Below are positions 44,689 through 55,605 of a DNA stretch of 64,000 nt, piece after piece. This DNA comes from Heloderma charlesbogerti. Lineage: Eukaryota > Chordata > Lepidosauria > Squamata > Helodermatidae. A program made the position numbers and the translations under genes. The stretch lies in the NCBI GenBank assembly GCA_026122225.1, contig JANEZZ010001398.1, forward strand, positions 62,001-126,000, in the 5' to 3' direction. The notes below the pieces were generated by a model. It had not been told where the DNA came from. It worked only from the letters and a program-made list of their open reading frames with translations, and made no database searches. Each line of letters opens with the position of its first letter. The stretch's first letter is position 1.

Positions 44689-45640
44689 GGATGGGCTTCA
44701 CAGTTATGGAGCACATGCAGTCAGAGATAGCTGGAGTATTCCATACAAAACCCAGAAGAGAGATGTACATTGAAGTGTGGAGTATTTCTGTTTGTTACAA
44801 CTTGAAAACAGTATTCCTATCAGTTAATCTGTGGAGATTTTTTAATTTTTATTTTTTTTACCACAGTTTGATTAAAAATTAGTTGGCTCATCAAAACTCC
44901 AAAGTGATCAGATAAAATCACTCCAGGGACCACGAATGAATCACGTGCTCATACTGTCTGTATGAAGCCCGGTGGCACAAGGATTCAGAACGGTGAGCTG
45001 CGATTTTGAGCTACATTCCTTGGTAGCACTGTCTGAAACGCCATACTTCAACCCCAGATGAAACATTTTGGCAAGAGCCATTGAAACACAGGCATGTGTG
45101 TGTGTGCACTTTTTTAAAAAAGAGGACAGTAGCCAGCAACAGAAAATATCATCAAGGCAACGTGCTATGTTTTACAGGATCTCCATCCCAAAGAGATGAT
45201 AGGCAATTTATGACACAAAGTCCTGCACATTATCATTACCACCAGTCCTTTTATAAGCATCATAAACCAAGTAGTGATAGATGATTGATCCACTTTGCTG
45301 ATCAAGGGAACTGTGATTGTTTTATTATTTGCTCAAGGTTAAATATATCAGAGGTCTACCTGTTAAAACATCTCTGTGCAAGCTTGTGACTTCAGAGATC
45401 ATGTATATAGCACATGTCAAGCATATTCAACTGCACAAACAAATCTGTTATGCATGAGGTTCAGGACAATTTAAATCTACACAAAGCCCATGGAAATGCA
45501 AAATTGAGCAGTTTCTGCCCTCAGTGCCAGTGTACTCACATTCACCTCTGCATGTCAATATGAAGTAATAAAAGGAGCAAAATAAATGTACAAAAAGACT
45601 GAACTTGTACCAATCCTATTTTTACAATTCCAGATGGTGT
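44689..45640. other. Unannotated stretch
   Basis: AT-rich; no gene or repeat recognised. Confidence 0.4.
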
Positions 45641-45711
45641 TCCATAGAATCATAGAACAGTAGGGTTGGAAGGGGCCTATAAGACCATCGAGTCCAACCC
45701 CCTGCTCAATG
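45641..45711 (-). mobile_element. CR1 3' end fragment
   Basis: ATAGAATCATAGAACAGTAG followed by GGGTTGGAAGGGGCCTATAA and TCGAGTCCAACCCCCTGCTC is the conserved CR1 3' end in reverse orientation, truncated after about 70 bp. Confidence 0.75.
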
Positions 45712-46094
45712 CTGTCTTGATTTTTTTAGCTGTCTCTGTCTTTTACCATGTTGGTTTACTGCATGGTTTTAAGGCTAGCCATTACAGATGAGAATTGTTT
45801 GATTTGGATGTGTTAATCATTTTAATTTACAAGCAAAGAATAGGTTATTTTTTCATTTGTGTGTATGGCATATACACAATATATATATAACCATACACAC
45901 ACGCGTTGGGGCTAATGTGAGTTGAATGGTTGATGTGCATAACAACTGGCCGTTATGCACATTCACTACACCTCATGGAGAATGTGCATATAATCTGTTC
46001 ATGAAGAGGGAATTGTGCACATTATCCAGCCACACACACACTCCCTATTTCACCAAGCATGATGAGAAAGCGCAGGATACTTAGGTGTTTTTGA

Positions 46095-46325
46095 AATATT
46101 TATTTATTGGATTTATACCCCGCCTTTTTTCCTCTTGCAAGGAACCCAAGGCGGCTTACATTATCCTCCTCCTCTCCATTTTATCCTCACAACAACAACC
46201 CTGTGAGGTGGGTTGGGCTGAGAGTCTGTGACTGGCCCAAAGTCACCCAGTGAGCTTCCATGGCTGAGTGGAGACTAGAACCCTGATCTCCCAACTCCCA
46301 ACCCAGCACTCTAGCCACTACAACA
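46095..46325 (-). mobile_element. MIR-type CORE-SINE
   Basis: Same layout as 13969-14224 and visibly close to it: CCCCGCCTTTTTTCCTCTTG, then GGTTGGGCTGAGAGTCTGTG, CCCAAAGTCACCCAGTGAGC and GACTAGAACCCTGATCTCC. The high similarity between the two copies suggests a fairly young subfamily. Confidence 0.8.
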
Positions 46326-47342
46326 CACAGTTTTATTTACAAATATACAAGCAGAATATAAGTGGAGGTAAGGAGGCACGCTTACAAGGCAGCACATCTG
46401 CTATCCCACATCAGATAGCTGGAGAAGGAGACACCATGCGCTCCCAAGGTGCCTTCAACTTCAGTCAACCCTCAGCTCTCTTACTCTCATCTTCCAAACA
46501 GCAAAATTATTGTTTCTTTGCTCACACGTGAATACACATACCCACACACAGACACTTCTTATATCTGCCCCTCTCCTCAACTAGGGAGGTCTCACCTACC
46601 TGAAATTCTGACGGGTATCTCATTCAAAACCATGAAGAGATTTCCAGGTATTAACTAACCACTAGCTCCCATCAAGGAAATATCAACAACCACCCTGAGC
46701 TATTAACCAGCAATTCACCTGTCGTAAATTACTCAAGTTGGGCGATAAGGAGCAGCTAGCTTTAGTCATTAAATAGTCCAAGATCAAGAAGCCAAGAGTA
46801 TCAGTCCGAAGCCAAGAAAACAAAACTAGATATTGGGACACCCTGAAGAATACCCAGACTCATTCTGGGTTTGAGAATAATCAGATCCAGGCCTGGGAGC
46901 GGGCAGGAATGGTTTCTGCTATGGGTGAGCATCAAGAATTGTTTCCAGCACCTGAACTGGGTTTGATTGAGGCTTGTCTTTTAGGCAAAGGCTGATTGAT
47001 AAGTGAGGCTAGCTGGGTCGAGCTGCAGAGGTCATCCACCTGCCCATTCACTGGGTCCCTCCCCAAACCCTCTCAGGCTGAGGGGCTCTGTGTCCTCCTC
47101 CATCCCAAGTGGAGGCACAAGACCATCTACCAAAGGAATGGTCAGCCAGCAGCGTAACACGATTTTATGTTTTTATGTTATGTTTTAGACATTAATAAAA
47201 TGTATCATAAAAATATTTTGGGACTTTTTGTTCATTTGCAGTTGCCAGCAATCATGAATAACTCTTTGCACCTCCAACAAGAACACATGTGGATCCAACA
47301 CCTGCGTTCTACCTGCCCACAGAAACTACAGTAAGCTGCTGT
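46326..47342. other. Unannotated stretch
   Basis: No gene recognised. TTAATAAAATGTATCATAAA near 47190 is a lone AATAAA without other support. Confidence 0.4.
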
Positions 47343-47350
47343 GTTAATAT

Positions 47351-48052
47351 TAGTGCTGTGCCAAAAATTTCTCCCACATTTTTTTTTCAACCATTCTCAT
47401 TCATTTTGATAGAAAAGAAGTTGCTTTTGAAAAGAAATTCAAAAGAGGAGAAATTTCGGAGAAATTCTCATGGGTTAGGTTTGGGGTTCTTGGGCTTACT
47501 TTACTTGTGAGGTGGCTGAGGAGTGTGCATGAGTGTCCTGTCTGTCATTGTACAGTCATCTCTCTGGCAACCTGTAGCCCCCTCAGCTTCCCACACTTCA
47601 GTTAAACCCATCATGAGGAAGACATCATGAGGCAATTCCTCCTATGGGGCATTTTCAGTTCAGGAAATTAAGGTGGCCTGGGAGGCTGCAGAGCAATGGA
47701 AAGAAGTATAATAGCGAGAGAGAAAACACACACAGCACCCTCGGCCACCTCACAGTGATTGGGTAAGCTCGGAAGTACCACCAAAAGGAATTCAAAACTC
47801 TTCCTCGGAAGAGGGGAAGCCTCAACACAGTTGAGGCTGTTGCCACTTACGGAAGTAGTGCAATAAACCAAAAACCCCGAGGAAGAAAGACAGAAGCCGT
47901 CTACTAGAGAGCCAATATAGAGCCTTCTTCCCTATCTGTGAGAAGCTGTTGGAGAATTTCTCCTCCCTTAAAATTCAGTGAAATTGTCCCTCCAATTTCT
48001 CTGCCAACAAATAGGCAGGAGAATTTTGAGAGGCCATTTGTGCATAGCTCTA
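47351..48052 (-). mobile_element. Second hAT-like element, copy b (TAGAGCTGTGC family)
   Basis: 702 bp, the reverse complement of 32615-33302. The ends are TAGTGCTGTGCCAAAAATTT and TGTGCATAGCTCTA. The flanks GTTAATAT (47343-47350) and ATTAATAT (48053-48060) match at 7 of 8, supporting hAT. Non-coding. Confidence 0.75.
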
Positions 48053-48126
48053 ATTAATATGATTCTCTGCCAAGCCATACAAAGAGGAAGAATAGGTAAT
48101 GATCAAATTCTGGTGATGCTTTATGG

Positions 48127-49433
48127 TAGGGTGTTGAACCAGAGGGCCATGGGACAAATATGTCCTGCCTAGGGTCCGAATCCAACCCTCCAGGATTTCC
48201 CAGAAGGGCATGCCCCTTTCACCACCTCACAAGGTGGTAGGGATGTCAGAGAATTTCGCCACAAATCTCGGGGAGGCCGAATGCCAGTGCATTCGGCCCC
48301 CCGAAATTGGTGGCAGAATTGTCTTCACCCCCCCCCGCCACCCCTGGGACGGGACTTACTTTGGGCGGATCTTCCTGGCAGCGGTGGCTCTGGCGGCGGT
48401 TTGGTGGCGGTTCAGCAGCGGTGGCTGCAGCAGCCGGTCTTCTCACCGGCTGCCGCCACTGGCATTTCCAGTTAAAAAAAACACACACAACAAAAACATG
48501 AAAGGCTACGTAAAGATTTACGTAGCCTATCATGGCTAGATTTTTAAAAAACACCGTGATAGGCTACGTAAATGTTTACGTAGCCTATCACGGCTGATTT
48601 AAAAGAGAGGAAAAATGCGCGTACGCAAATGGTGGCGCCCATGGGCGCCGCCATTTGCATTCCTTATTTTGGCATGTCTTAGTCTACGTAAACATTTACG
48701 TAGACTAAGACGGCGAAAATAAGGGGAACGCAAATAGCGTAGCGTCTACACTATTTGTGTTCCCCTTATTTTCGCCGTCTTAGTCTACGTAAACGTTTAT
48801 GTAGACTAAGACGTGCCAAAATAAGGAACGCAAATGGTGGCGCCCATGGGCGCCGCCATTTGCATACACGCGTTTGTTTGTTTTTTCTTTTAAATCAGCC
48901 ATGATAGGCTACGTAAACATTTACGTAGCCTATCATGGCTGACTGCAGGGACGCAAACGGCAGTGGCTACAGCCGCCGCCATTTGCGTCCCTGCTAGCCA
49001 GCGGCCGGATGTCTGGCCACTGGCGGAGCCGGCCGGCGGCTCTGCAGAATCCCTGCAGAGCGGAGCCGGCTGGCCAGAATTTCAGGGGGGAGGGACGGAG
49101 CGCCTCCCCCCCACCACGAATGTCACCCTTCGAAAAGGTAAGTGACTTTCGTACATCCCTACAAGGTGGTTCCCACTCCCCCCCCAATTGTGGATCATTT
49201 GATAATGTCCTAGGTTTTGCATGTTTCTCCCCATTTTCAAAGGTTGAAATGCCTCTCATAAGGTTTAGTTACCAGTAGTAAGAGCTTGAAGCTAAACTAT
49301 GCTTGGATGTTTGGCACTTTTGACTCCTCCCCTTTGGCCTTTGGCCTTGCCCACCACTGGAATGCAGCCCCAAGAACTTCATCACAATTGAAATCTGCCC
49401 TAGGGCTGAAAGAGGTTTAACATCCCTGCTCTA
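48127..49433. mobile_element. Old repeat with GGTGTTGAACC ends, interrupted by a foldback
   Basis: The left end TAGGGTGTTGAACCAGAGGG and right end GAGGTTTAACATCCCTGCTC are inverted. With 48238-49161 removed it is about 380 bp. A second, more disrupted copy spans 58155-60775. The terminal style resembles a hAT non-autonomous element, but no clear TSD remains. Confidence 0.4.
48238..49161 (+). mobile_element. Foldback copy 17 (type A, fullest core)
   Basis: The TSD CAAGGTGG is perfect at 48230-48237 and 49162-49169. This copy shows the clearest hierarchical core (48500-48950), mirrored around about 48745 (GCAAATAGCGTAGCG). From the outside inward: GATAGGCTACGTAAAG, GATAGGCTACGTAAATG, GCGCCCATGGGCGCC, CTTAGTCTACGTAAACATTT, then the same units in reverse order and orientation. 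Donors: CAAAGTAAGT (minus, one base off) and AAAAGGTAAGTGAC (plus). Confidence 0.92.
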
Positions 49434-49448
49434 CACAGATCCAGGATT

Positions 49449-50225
49449 TAGGGATGGGGGAGAATTTCTCCCCGAAACTTTGGGGGGCCGAGTGCCAATG
49501 CATTCGGTCCTCCGAAGGTTTAGGGAGAAATTCTCCGCCACCCCTCGCCACCCCCTGGGATGGGACTTACCTTTTACGAATGTCGCTCCCGGCGGTGGGT
49601 CCCGGAGGCGGTTCGGCAGGTCTTCTGACGCCACCGCCGCAATTACAAGAAAAGTAAAACAAAAACAAAACGCCCCTGTAATAGGCTACGTAACGATTAA
49701 CGTAGCCTATCACAGCTAGATTTGCAAAGTCAGCCGTGATAGGCTATGTTAATCATCACGTAGCCTATCACGGGTGACTTTAAAAAAAAAAAAAAGCGCA
49801 AATAGCATTGCCCTTATTTTCGCCGTAGTCTACGTAAATCTTTACGTAGACTACAGGGACCAAATAAGGAACGCGAATGGTGGCTCCCTATGGGGGCCGC
49901 CATTTGCGTACGCGCTTTTTTTTTTTTTTTTAAGTCACCCGTGATAGGCTACGTGACGATTAACGTAGCCTATCATGGCTGACACTGCAGATCTAGCCGT
50001 GATAGGCTACGTAAATCATTACATAGCCTATCACGGGGCTTTTTTTTTTTTCTTTTGAAGTTCGTGGCTGGGGAGACGGGGCGCTTCTCCCCAGCCTGAA
50101 TTTCGGCCGGGCGAGGCGGGAAGCCTCCCCCCCCCCGGCCTGAACTTCGGGGGGAGAAGCGAAGCGCCTCCCCCCCACCGCGAAGCAAGCTGCGAGGCCA
50201 GGTAAGTGACTTTCGTACATCCCTA
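49449..50225 (+). mobile_element. Foldback copy 18 (type B)
   Basis: The TSD CCAGGATT is perfect at 49441-49448 and 50226-50233. Part of the left half of the mirrored core is deleted near 49797, so the GTAGTCTACGTAAATC unit appears once (49825-49857). Outer units remain on both sides. Donors: AAAGGTAAGTCCC (minus) and GCCAGGTAAGTGAC (plus). Confidence 0.9.
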
Positions 50226-50309
50226 CCAGGATTTATTTACTATTGAACAGAGATAGCAGAAAACCATTGTGGAGGTAATCTTGTAATTAGGGATACCTGA
50301 GGATTTCAC

Positions 50310-50530
50310 ATGGGGCTTCTTCACACAGAGCTATTATCCTACTATTGAGATTGCTCACTCACGGAAGTTTGCGGGTCCTTTTCATGATGTCGTCAACCTC
50401 CAGAGCACATCCAGAGGTATTTCCTGGTTATTCCATCTCAAAAAGATCTGGAAATAATTTAAGTCAGGATGTTGCATTAATAAAACAGCCACTAGATGGC
50501 GATGTTGCATTGAGTTCTATGGAACCTTGA
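50310..50530 (+). mobile_element. Unclassified MITE-like repeat with a CTCF-like motif, copy a
   Basis: GGGGCTTCTTCACAC, CTATTATCCTACTATTGAGA, GTCGTCAACCTCCAGAG and a CCACTAGATGGCG near the 3' side (50489-50501). A second copy is at 61638-61895. The motif matches the core of the CTCF consensus. Confidence 0.5.
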
Positions 50531-50536
50531 AAATTA

Positions 50537-50645
50537 GAAGCTTCCCTCACAGGGTTGTTGTGAGGATAAAATGGTGAAGAGGAAGATTATATAAGCCACC
50601 TTGAGTTCCTTGCAGGAGGAAAAAGGTGGAATATAATTGTAATAA
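50537..50645 (+). mobile_element. MIR-type CORE-SINE 3' half
   Basis: CTCACAGGGTTGTTGTGAGG, then ATAAAATGGTGAAGAGGAAG and CACCTTGAGTTCCTTGCAGG, is the 3' half of the MIR seen at 13969 and 46095, in plus orientation. Confidence 0.65.
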
Positions 50646-50680
50646 AGAAGATATATTAATTTTGTTATAGTATAGTATAT

Positions 50681-51015
50681 TATATATTTTAGAAATTATT
50701 GTACCCCACCATTGCCCAAGGGAGCTTACAACACAGTTTAAAATAATAAAATATAATTATAAACATGTTAAAAAGCAACAATGCAAAGCTGACAGATAAA
50801 AAATTCAGATGCTACTTCAGCCAGGGAGTTAAATTTAAGAGGCTGGCAGGCCAAATGCCTGTTTGAAAGGAAACATTTTCACATGGCAATGGAGGGCCAT
50901 CAAATTATTTTATCTCTTATGTTTTATGTTGTGATTGGTTTTTTTAATTGTTTAATTTGAAATATATATTTACCACCCAGAAAACTTTGGTTATAGGACA
51001 GCACTGTAATACTGC
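50681..51015. mobile_element. L2-like 3' end scraps in opposite orientations
   Basis: GTACCCCACCATTGCCCAAGG with AACACAGTTTAAAATAATAA looks like a minus-strand 3' UTR. AATATATATTTACCACCCAG with AAACTTTGGTTATAGGACAG at 50965-50990 looks like a plus-strand L2 end. Confidence 0.4.
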
Positions 51016-52280
51016 AAATAAATTGGAGACAAAACAAACACCCTAAGGAGAAAACTCTAAAAACTGGATGCAGCTATTGAAAAAGCTGTATACCTTTTAG
51101 GGGTGGCAGGGTCTCCGTCATCTTCACAAGTGCTCATTCATACATCTGTTCCATCCACGTTCCACATTAATCTTCAGCAGGAGGATTAAATCAGTACCCC
51201 AAAATCAATTTTATTGTATTAAGTAGTGTTTATTAACACATTTTCTCACAAAATACGTATTTTCTCTCAAGGTATGCATTTCTAAACATATTTTACCCTA
51301 AAATACAAATTTTATATGCATTGGGGACAGGGAGTGAGCTGAGAACTACATCACAAAAAAATTCAGAGAAGTGCAAAATCCAAAAGATAACGGTGTTCTG
51401 ATCCACACATTAGTCCAAGAGCGACAGATCAGACCAGGTTGTATCAGAATTCGTAATGAACGTGTTCCTCAAGCATCTCCACTACTTTTATAGGAAGTTG
51501 TTCCCAGGAACTTCCCTGATATATAAGGCTATGTATATCCACCCCTGTTCACATCGCCCGGCCCTGCCTCGCCCCACTCAGTGGAGGCTGGTGGCTCCAA
51601 TTGCGGTGGGGCTATGAATCCATTGCAAGTTTCAGGCAGAACTCTGAAGGAGCTATCCAGGCTGCTGTACCCATTTTGGAAATGGGGTTCCACACTTGGG
51701 ATAGCTTCTTTAGAGTTCTGGCTGGTTTGACTGAAACCCAGAATGGATTCACAGCCCCACCAAAATTGGAATCACTGTCCTGCACTGGCCCCACTATCTC
51801 AATAAAATATTGTCGTCCTCCAAACATTGACAGTACTCTGCCATAGGCGCTCCCCAGCTACCTGTAGCCCAGGCCTTTGGGCTCATGTCACCACTGCCCT
51901 GCTGCCTCAAGTTTGTCTCCACGTGGGCTCTGTTCTGTGGGCTTCAACCAAAGATGACAGGACAATATTCTGTGTTGTTACGAATAACTAATTTTTACTA
52001 CACCTCCATACCTGATGAGTGGTAAAATACTCTCTCTGAGTTGGCAGAACAATTCCAATTACCAAACTATGCTGGGATGAGAGAGGCCAGCCTTTAGGTC
52101 ATCTGTTTGGGCTAACTATCTCAACAAAATATTGGCATCTTCATAATATTTTTTTCTATTTGGAAAGGATATTCACTTCTTAAAGCTGCATTCTATAAGC
52201 TTTTCCCAAGAGTAAGCCATTTTGAGTAAACACGCATATGATTGTGCTGAACAAATGCATTTTTTAAAACAAGAAAGAGG
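51016..52280. other. Unannotated stretch
   Basis: No gene seen. GGAACTTCCCTGATATATAA and similar strings have no clear family. Confidence 0.4.
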
Positions 52281-52287
52281 CAGTGTA

Positions 52288-52878
52288 TTGTTGTTGTTGT
52301 TCAGTCATTAAGTCGTGTCCGACTCTTCGTGACCACATGGACCATAGCACACCAGGCCTTCCTGTCCTCCGCTCTCTCCCGGAGTGTGCTCAAGTTCATA
52401 TTCATTGCATCAGTGATGCTATCCAGCCATCTCATCCTCTGCTGTCCCCTTCTCCTTTTGCCTTCAATCTTTCCCAGCATCAGGGTCTTTTCCAGGGAGT
52501 TTTCGCGTTAGGTGGCCAAAAGATTTGAGCTTCAGCTTCAATATCTGTCCTTCCAGTGAGCAGTCAGGGTTGATTTCCTTTAGGATTGACTGATTTGACC
52601 TCTTTGCAGTCCAGGGGACTCGTAAGAGTCTTTTCCAGCACCACAGTTCGAAGGCATCAGTTCTTCGGCGCTCAGCCTTCCTTATAGTCCAGCTCTCACA
52701 GCCATACGTTGTTACTGGGAAAACCATAGCTTTGATTATAAGAACCTTTGTCAGCAAGGTGATGTCTCTGCTTCTTACTATGCTGTCTAGGTTTGCCATA
52801 GCTTTCCACCCAAGGAGCAAGTGTCTCTTAATTTCATGGCTACAGTCACCATCTGCAGTGATCTTGGAGCCCAAACTG
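52288..52878 (-). mobile_element. BovB LINE, 5'-truncated copy
   Basis: On the minus strand it runs from LGSKITADGDCSHEIKRHLL through CESWTIRKAERRRTDAFELW to the BovB 3' end and a GTTGTTGTTGTT (ACA) tail at 52288. GCAGTG occurs at both borders (near 52279 and 52878), a possible short target duplication. Confidence 0.88.
52464..52878 (-). pseudogene. BovB ORF2 C-terminal fragment
   Basis: A minus-strand frame of about 138 codons containing LLLGWKAMANLDSIVRSRDI, LLRVPWTAKRSNQSILKEIN and CSLEGQILKLKLKSFGHL. It is open to a frame change near 52510, after which the last C-terminal residues continue in another frame. It lacks the catalytic core. Confidence 0.85.
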
Positions 52879-52910
52879 CAGTGGCATCTTAAAATTGGAA
52901 TCATGGATTA

Positions 52911-52950
52911 CTGCTGCCCTCCCCAACCTGGTGCCCTCCAGATGTTTTGA
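52911..52950. mobile_element. Left arm of the CCAACCTGGTG MITE
   Basis: CTGCCCTCCCCAACCTGGTG followed by CCCTCCAGATGTTTTG. The matching right arm appears at 54977-55062, so later insertions may have split one MITE. Confidence 0.5.
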
Positions 52951-52954
52951 GAGG

Positions 52955-53892
52955 TCTTCTTAGGGATCCATAACTGGTTAAAGAACATAAAATAGAGAGT
53001 AGGAATAATTGGTCAATTCTCCCAATGGAAGGAAATAAATAGTGGGGGTCCCACAGGGATCTGTATTAGGACCAATGGTTTTCAACCTGTTCATAAATTA
53101 TCTGGAATTAGGAGAGAGGAGTGAAGTGGCCAAGGTTGCTGATAACACCAAATTATTTAGATTGGTTAAAACAAACAGGGATTGTGGGGAGCTCCAAAAG
53201 GATCTCTGCAAACTGGGAGAATGGGCATCTAAATGGCAAATGCGGTTCAACATAAGCAAATGTATAGTGATGCAGGTTGGGGTAGGGATGTGTGAACCCA
53301 CCCCCGTCCGGGTTCTCCGGGCACCTGCCTAGCTGCTGCCCTGGCTCACCAGTCCCCAGACTGCGCCCAAGCCCCTCCTGTGCTTGGCAAGCAGCCCACA
53401 CTCACCCCAGTGGCCTCATCAAGCTCTACAGTCACCATTTCTTGAGAAATAAAATGATGACCACAAAATGCACATATTTGCTTATGTGTGAAAATGTGCA
53501 TTTTTGCAAAAATGTGCATTTTCACACATAAGCAAATAAGCACATTTTTGTGATCTCCATTTTATTTCTCAAAAAATGGTAATCACAAAGCTTGAGGAAG
53601 CTGCTGGGGTGAGTGTAGGCTGTTCACCAAGCACGGGCAGGAGGCAGGCAGGGGCAAAGGCTCAACGAGCAGGGCTCATGGGCAAGAAAAGGGGAGGTTC
53701 CACCCGATTTCCAGACTGAATCAGGCACCCACAACATCCCTAGTTTGGGGCAAAAACCCAGCTTCAAGTATCACCTGATGGGATCTGAGCTAGCGATGAC
53801 CAACCAAGAAAGAGATCTTGGGGTTGTGGTGGACAGCTTGATGAAAATGTCAACCCAGTGTGCAGCTGCTGTAAAAAAGGCAAACTCCATGT
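52955..53892 (+). mobile_element. CR1 LINE fragment, split by a second hAT family
   Basis: Plus-strand CR1: GVPQGSVLGPMVFNLFINYL, then VAKVADNTKLFRLVKTN and LCKLGEWASKWQMRFNISKC. After the insert at 53283-53742 it continues with ELAMTNQERDLGVVVDSLMK and CAAAVKKANSML. Motif C reads A-D-N in place of A-D-D, so the second catalytic aspartate is replaced by asparagine. It is cut off by a foldback at 53893. Confidence 0.88.
53283..53742 (+). mobile_element. Unrelated hAT-like foldback (TAGGGATGTGTG family)
   Basis: 460 bp, ends TAGGGATGTGTGAACCC and ACCCACAACATCCCTA. The flanks GGTTGGGG and GTTTGGGG match at 7 of 8. Its centre is a palindrome of another composition, with arms AAATGTGCATTTTTGC / GCAAAAATGTGCATTTTC inside AAATGG / CCATTT and GTGACTGTAG-type outer arms (53400-53600). 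It lacks CTACGTAAA units and the GTAAGT ends of the main family. Confidence 0.75.
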
Positions 53893-54175
53893 TAGGGGAG
53901 TATGAAACCCACTCACCAGTCCGCTGGGGGGGTCTGCAGTGGGGGGGAGGCAATCCATCCCTCCCCCCGGAATCCTCCCCAGCCAGCTCTGCTCCACGGC
54001 GAGTCCATGGAGCCTCCAGCCGGGTCCATCCGCAGCCAGACCTCTGTCTGCAGCCGGTCTGCAGACGCAAATGGCGTCCGGTGTAGTGGATGCCATTTGC
54101 GTCCCTTTTCTTTGCCGTGATAGGCTATGTAAAGATTTACGTAGCCTATCATGGCAAAGAGAAGGGACGTAAATG
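53893..54175 (-). mobile_element. Foldback copy 19 (type A), half element
   Basis: Begins TAGGGGAGTATGAAACCC (diverged terminus), with TCACCAG/CTGGTGAGT in the donor position. It has one core palindrome (54114-54155) and stops at GGGACGTAAATG, where copy 20 begins. No right half and no TSD were found. Confidence 0.75.
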
Positions 54176-54976
54176 TAGGGATGTACGAAAGTCACTTAAC
54201 GTTTTGTGGATCTGCTTCGCGGTGGGGGGAAGGTGCTCCGTCCCTCCCCCCGGAATCCTCGACGGGGGAGAGGAACTCCGTCCCTACCCCCAGAGTCCTG
54301 CCTGCCTGGCTCCGCTCCACAGGGATTCCACGGAGCCACCGGCGGGCTCCGCCTGCAGCCGGACATCTGGCCACTGGGCAGCAGGGTCGCAAACAGCGGC
54401 GGCCATAGCCGCTGCCATTTGCATCCCTGTACTTAACCATGATAGGCTACATAAATATTTACGTAGCCTATCACAGCAAAGTAAAAAAAAAAGTGTACGC
54501 AAATGGCGGGGGTACGGCGGCTGCCATTTGCATTCGCTGTTTTTTCGCCATTCTAGCCTACGTAAACATTTACGTAGGCTAGAACGGCGAAAAATAGTGA
54601 ACGCAAATGGCAGCCACCATAGCCGCCGCCATTTGTGTACACTGCATCCGGCTGCGGCCGGCCAGGAGACCAGCCGCCGCAGCACCTGCTGCTGCACTCG
54701 CCGCACCTGCCGCCGCCGCACCCGCTGCTGCCGCCGCCCCGCTGCACCCGCTGCCCTGCCACACCCACTGCCCTGCCGCACCCACCGCCGCACCCGCAGC
54801 ACCCGCCGCCGCACCCGCCAAAATTTGCATAAAATTCCCAAAGGTTAGAAAAATGGTCCACAAGTCCACAGAATCCACCTGACAAGGGAAAAGCTGGACT
54901 GCTGACAAATCCACGGGTCAGATTCATACAAATCTGAACCCTTTTGGTTCTGTTGCAGATCTCTCCGACATCCCTA
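54176..54976 (-). mobile_element. Foldback copy 20 (type A, chimeric right end)
   Basis: The left end TAGGGATGTACGAAAGTCAC and core palindromes (54437-54478, 54548-54592) are typical. The left donor is mutated (ACGTTAAGTGAC on the minus strand). The right end (from about 54830) reads AAAATTTGCATAAAATTCCC, AGATTCATACAAATCTGAAC and TCTCCGACATCCCTA, which no other copy has. The flanks CGTAAATG and CCCACAGC do not match. It is probably a recombinant between families. Confidence 0.75.
54663..54826. repeat. CCG/CACCCGC-rich simple repeat inside copy 20
   Basis: About 160 bp of GCCGCCGCACCCGC-type imperfect repeats with CACTGCCCTGCC variants. Long alanine- or proline-rich frames across it are artefacts of the repeat. 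Confidence 0.8.
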
Positions 54977-55062
54977 CCCACAGCCAGCATGACCAATTTT
55001 CAGGAATGCTGGGATATGTGTAATCCAAAACTTCTGGAGAGCACCAGGCTGGGAAAGGCTGG
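54977..55062. mobile_element. Right arm of the CCAACCTGGTG MITE
   Basis: CACAGCCAGCATGACCAATT, ATCCAAAACTTCTGGAGAGC and ACCAGGCTGGGAAAGGCTGG match the second arm of the copies at 38002 and 38408. Confidence 0.55.
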
Positions 55063-55597
55063 ATTACAAGAAAGTCGACAACACCAACTGTTTGGTGATG
55101 TTATCTCAACACCAACAGATTTCTCAAAAATCAGCACAAACACTTTATTCAGACTAGCAACTCATGTTGCTAAATCGGGGCGAGAACACTCTGAAAAGAT
55201 GTATATTCTCTTTGGCCAGCTGCCTAGTTTAGATGGCCAGGCTATCTATAATTAAGGACACCCTTCAGAAGATGGATATCTCCAGAATTTTCAGCTATAA
55301 TTAGAGGGAGTTTTTTTTCCTATTAGAAAATTAATGCAGCCTCATATGTTTGAATATACCCATTGAATCAAAAGTTTGGAGACAATAGATAAGAAAAATT
55401 AAATTGTACATAGTATGTCCCGTCTTCTAGAGAGCACAGATGAATAGCAAAGTTATATATGGCCTAGGAATGGCATTATTTTCTTCGCTTTTAAAAATGC
55501 TTATAACTAAAAATGCTCCTCTTGTAAGATTACCACCTTGATTCTTATTTTTCATCCAGCCCCTCTCCTGTGCTTTTAATACCAGCATGCCATATAG
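55063..55597. other. Unannotated stretch
   Basis: AT-rich; no gene or repeat recognised. Confidence 0.4.
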
Positions 55598-55605
55598 GAG
55601 GTAAA

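Noticed and set aside
47190..47216. Polyadenylation signal of a host gene
   Set aside because: An isolated AATAAA in AT-rich DNA with no associated exon.
54284..54914. Alanine/arginine/proline-rich open frames
   Set aside because: They arise from the CCG/CACCCGC simple repeat inside a foldback; they lack a conserved domain and are present on both strands.
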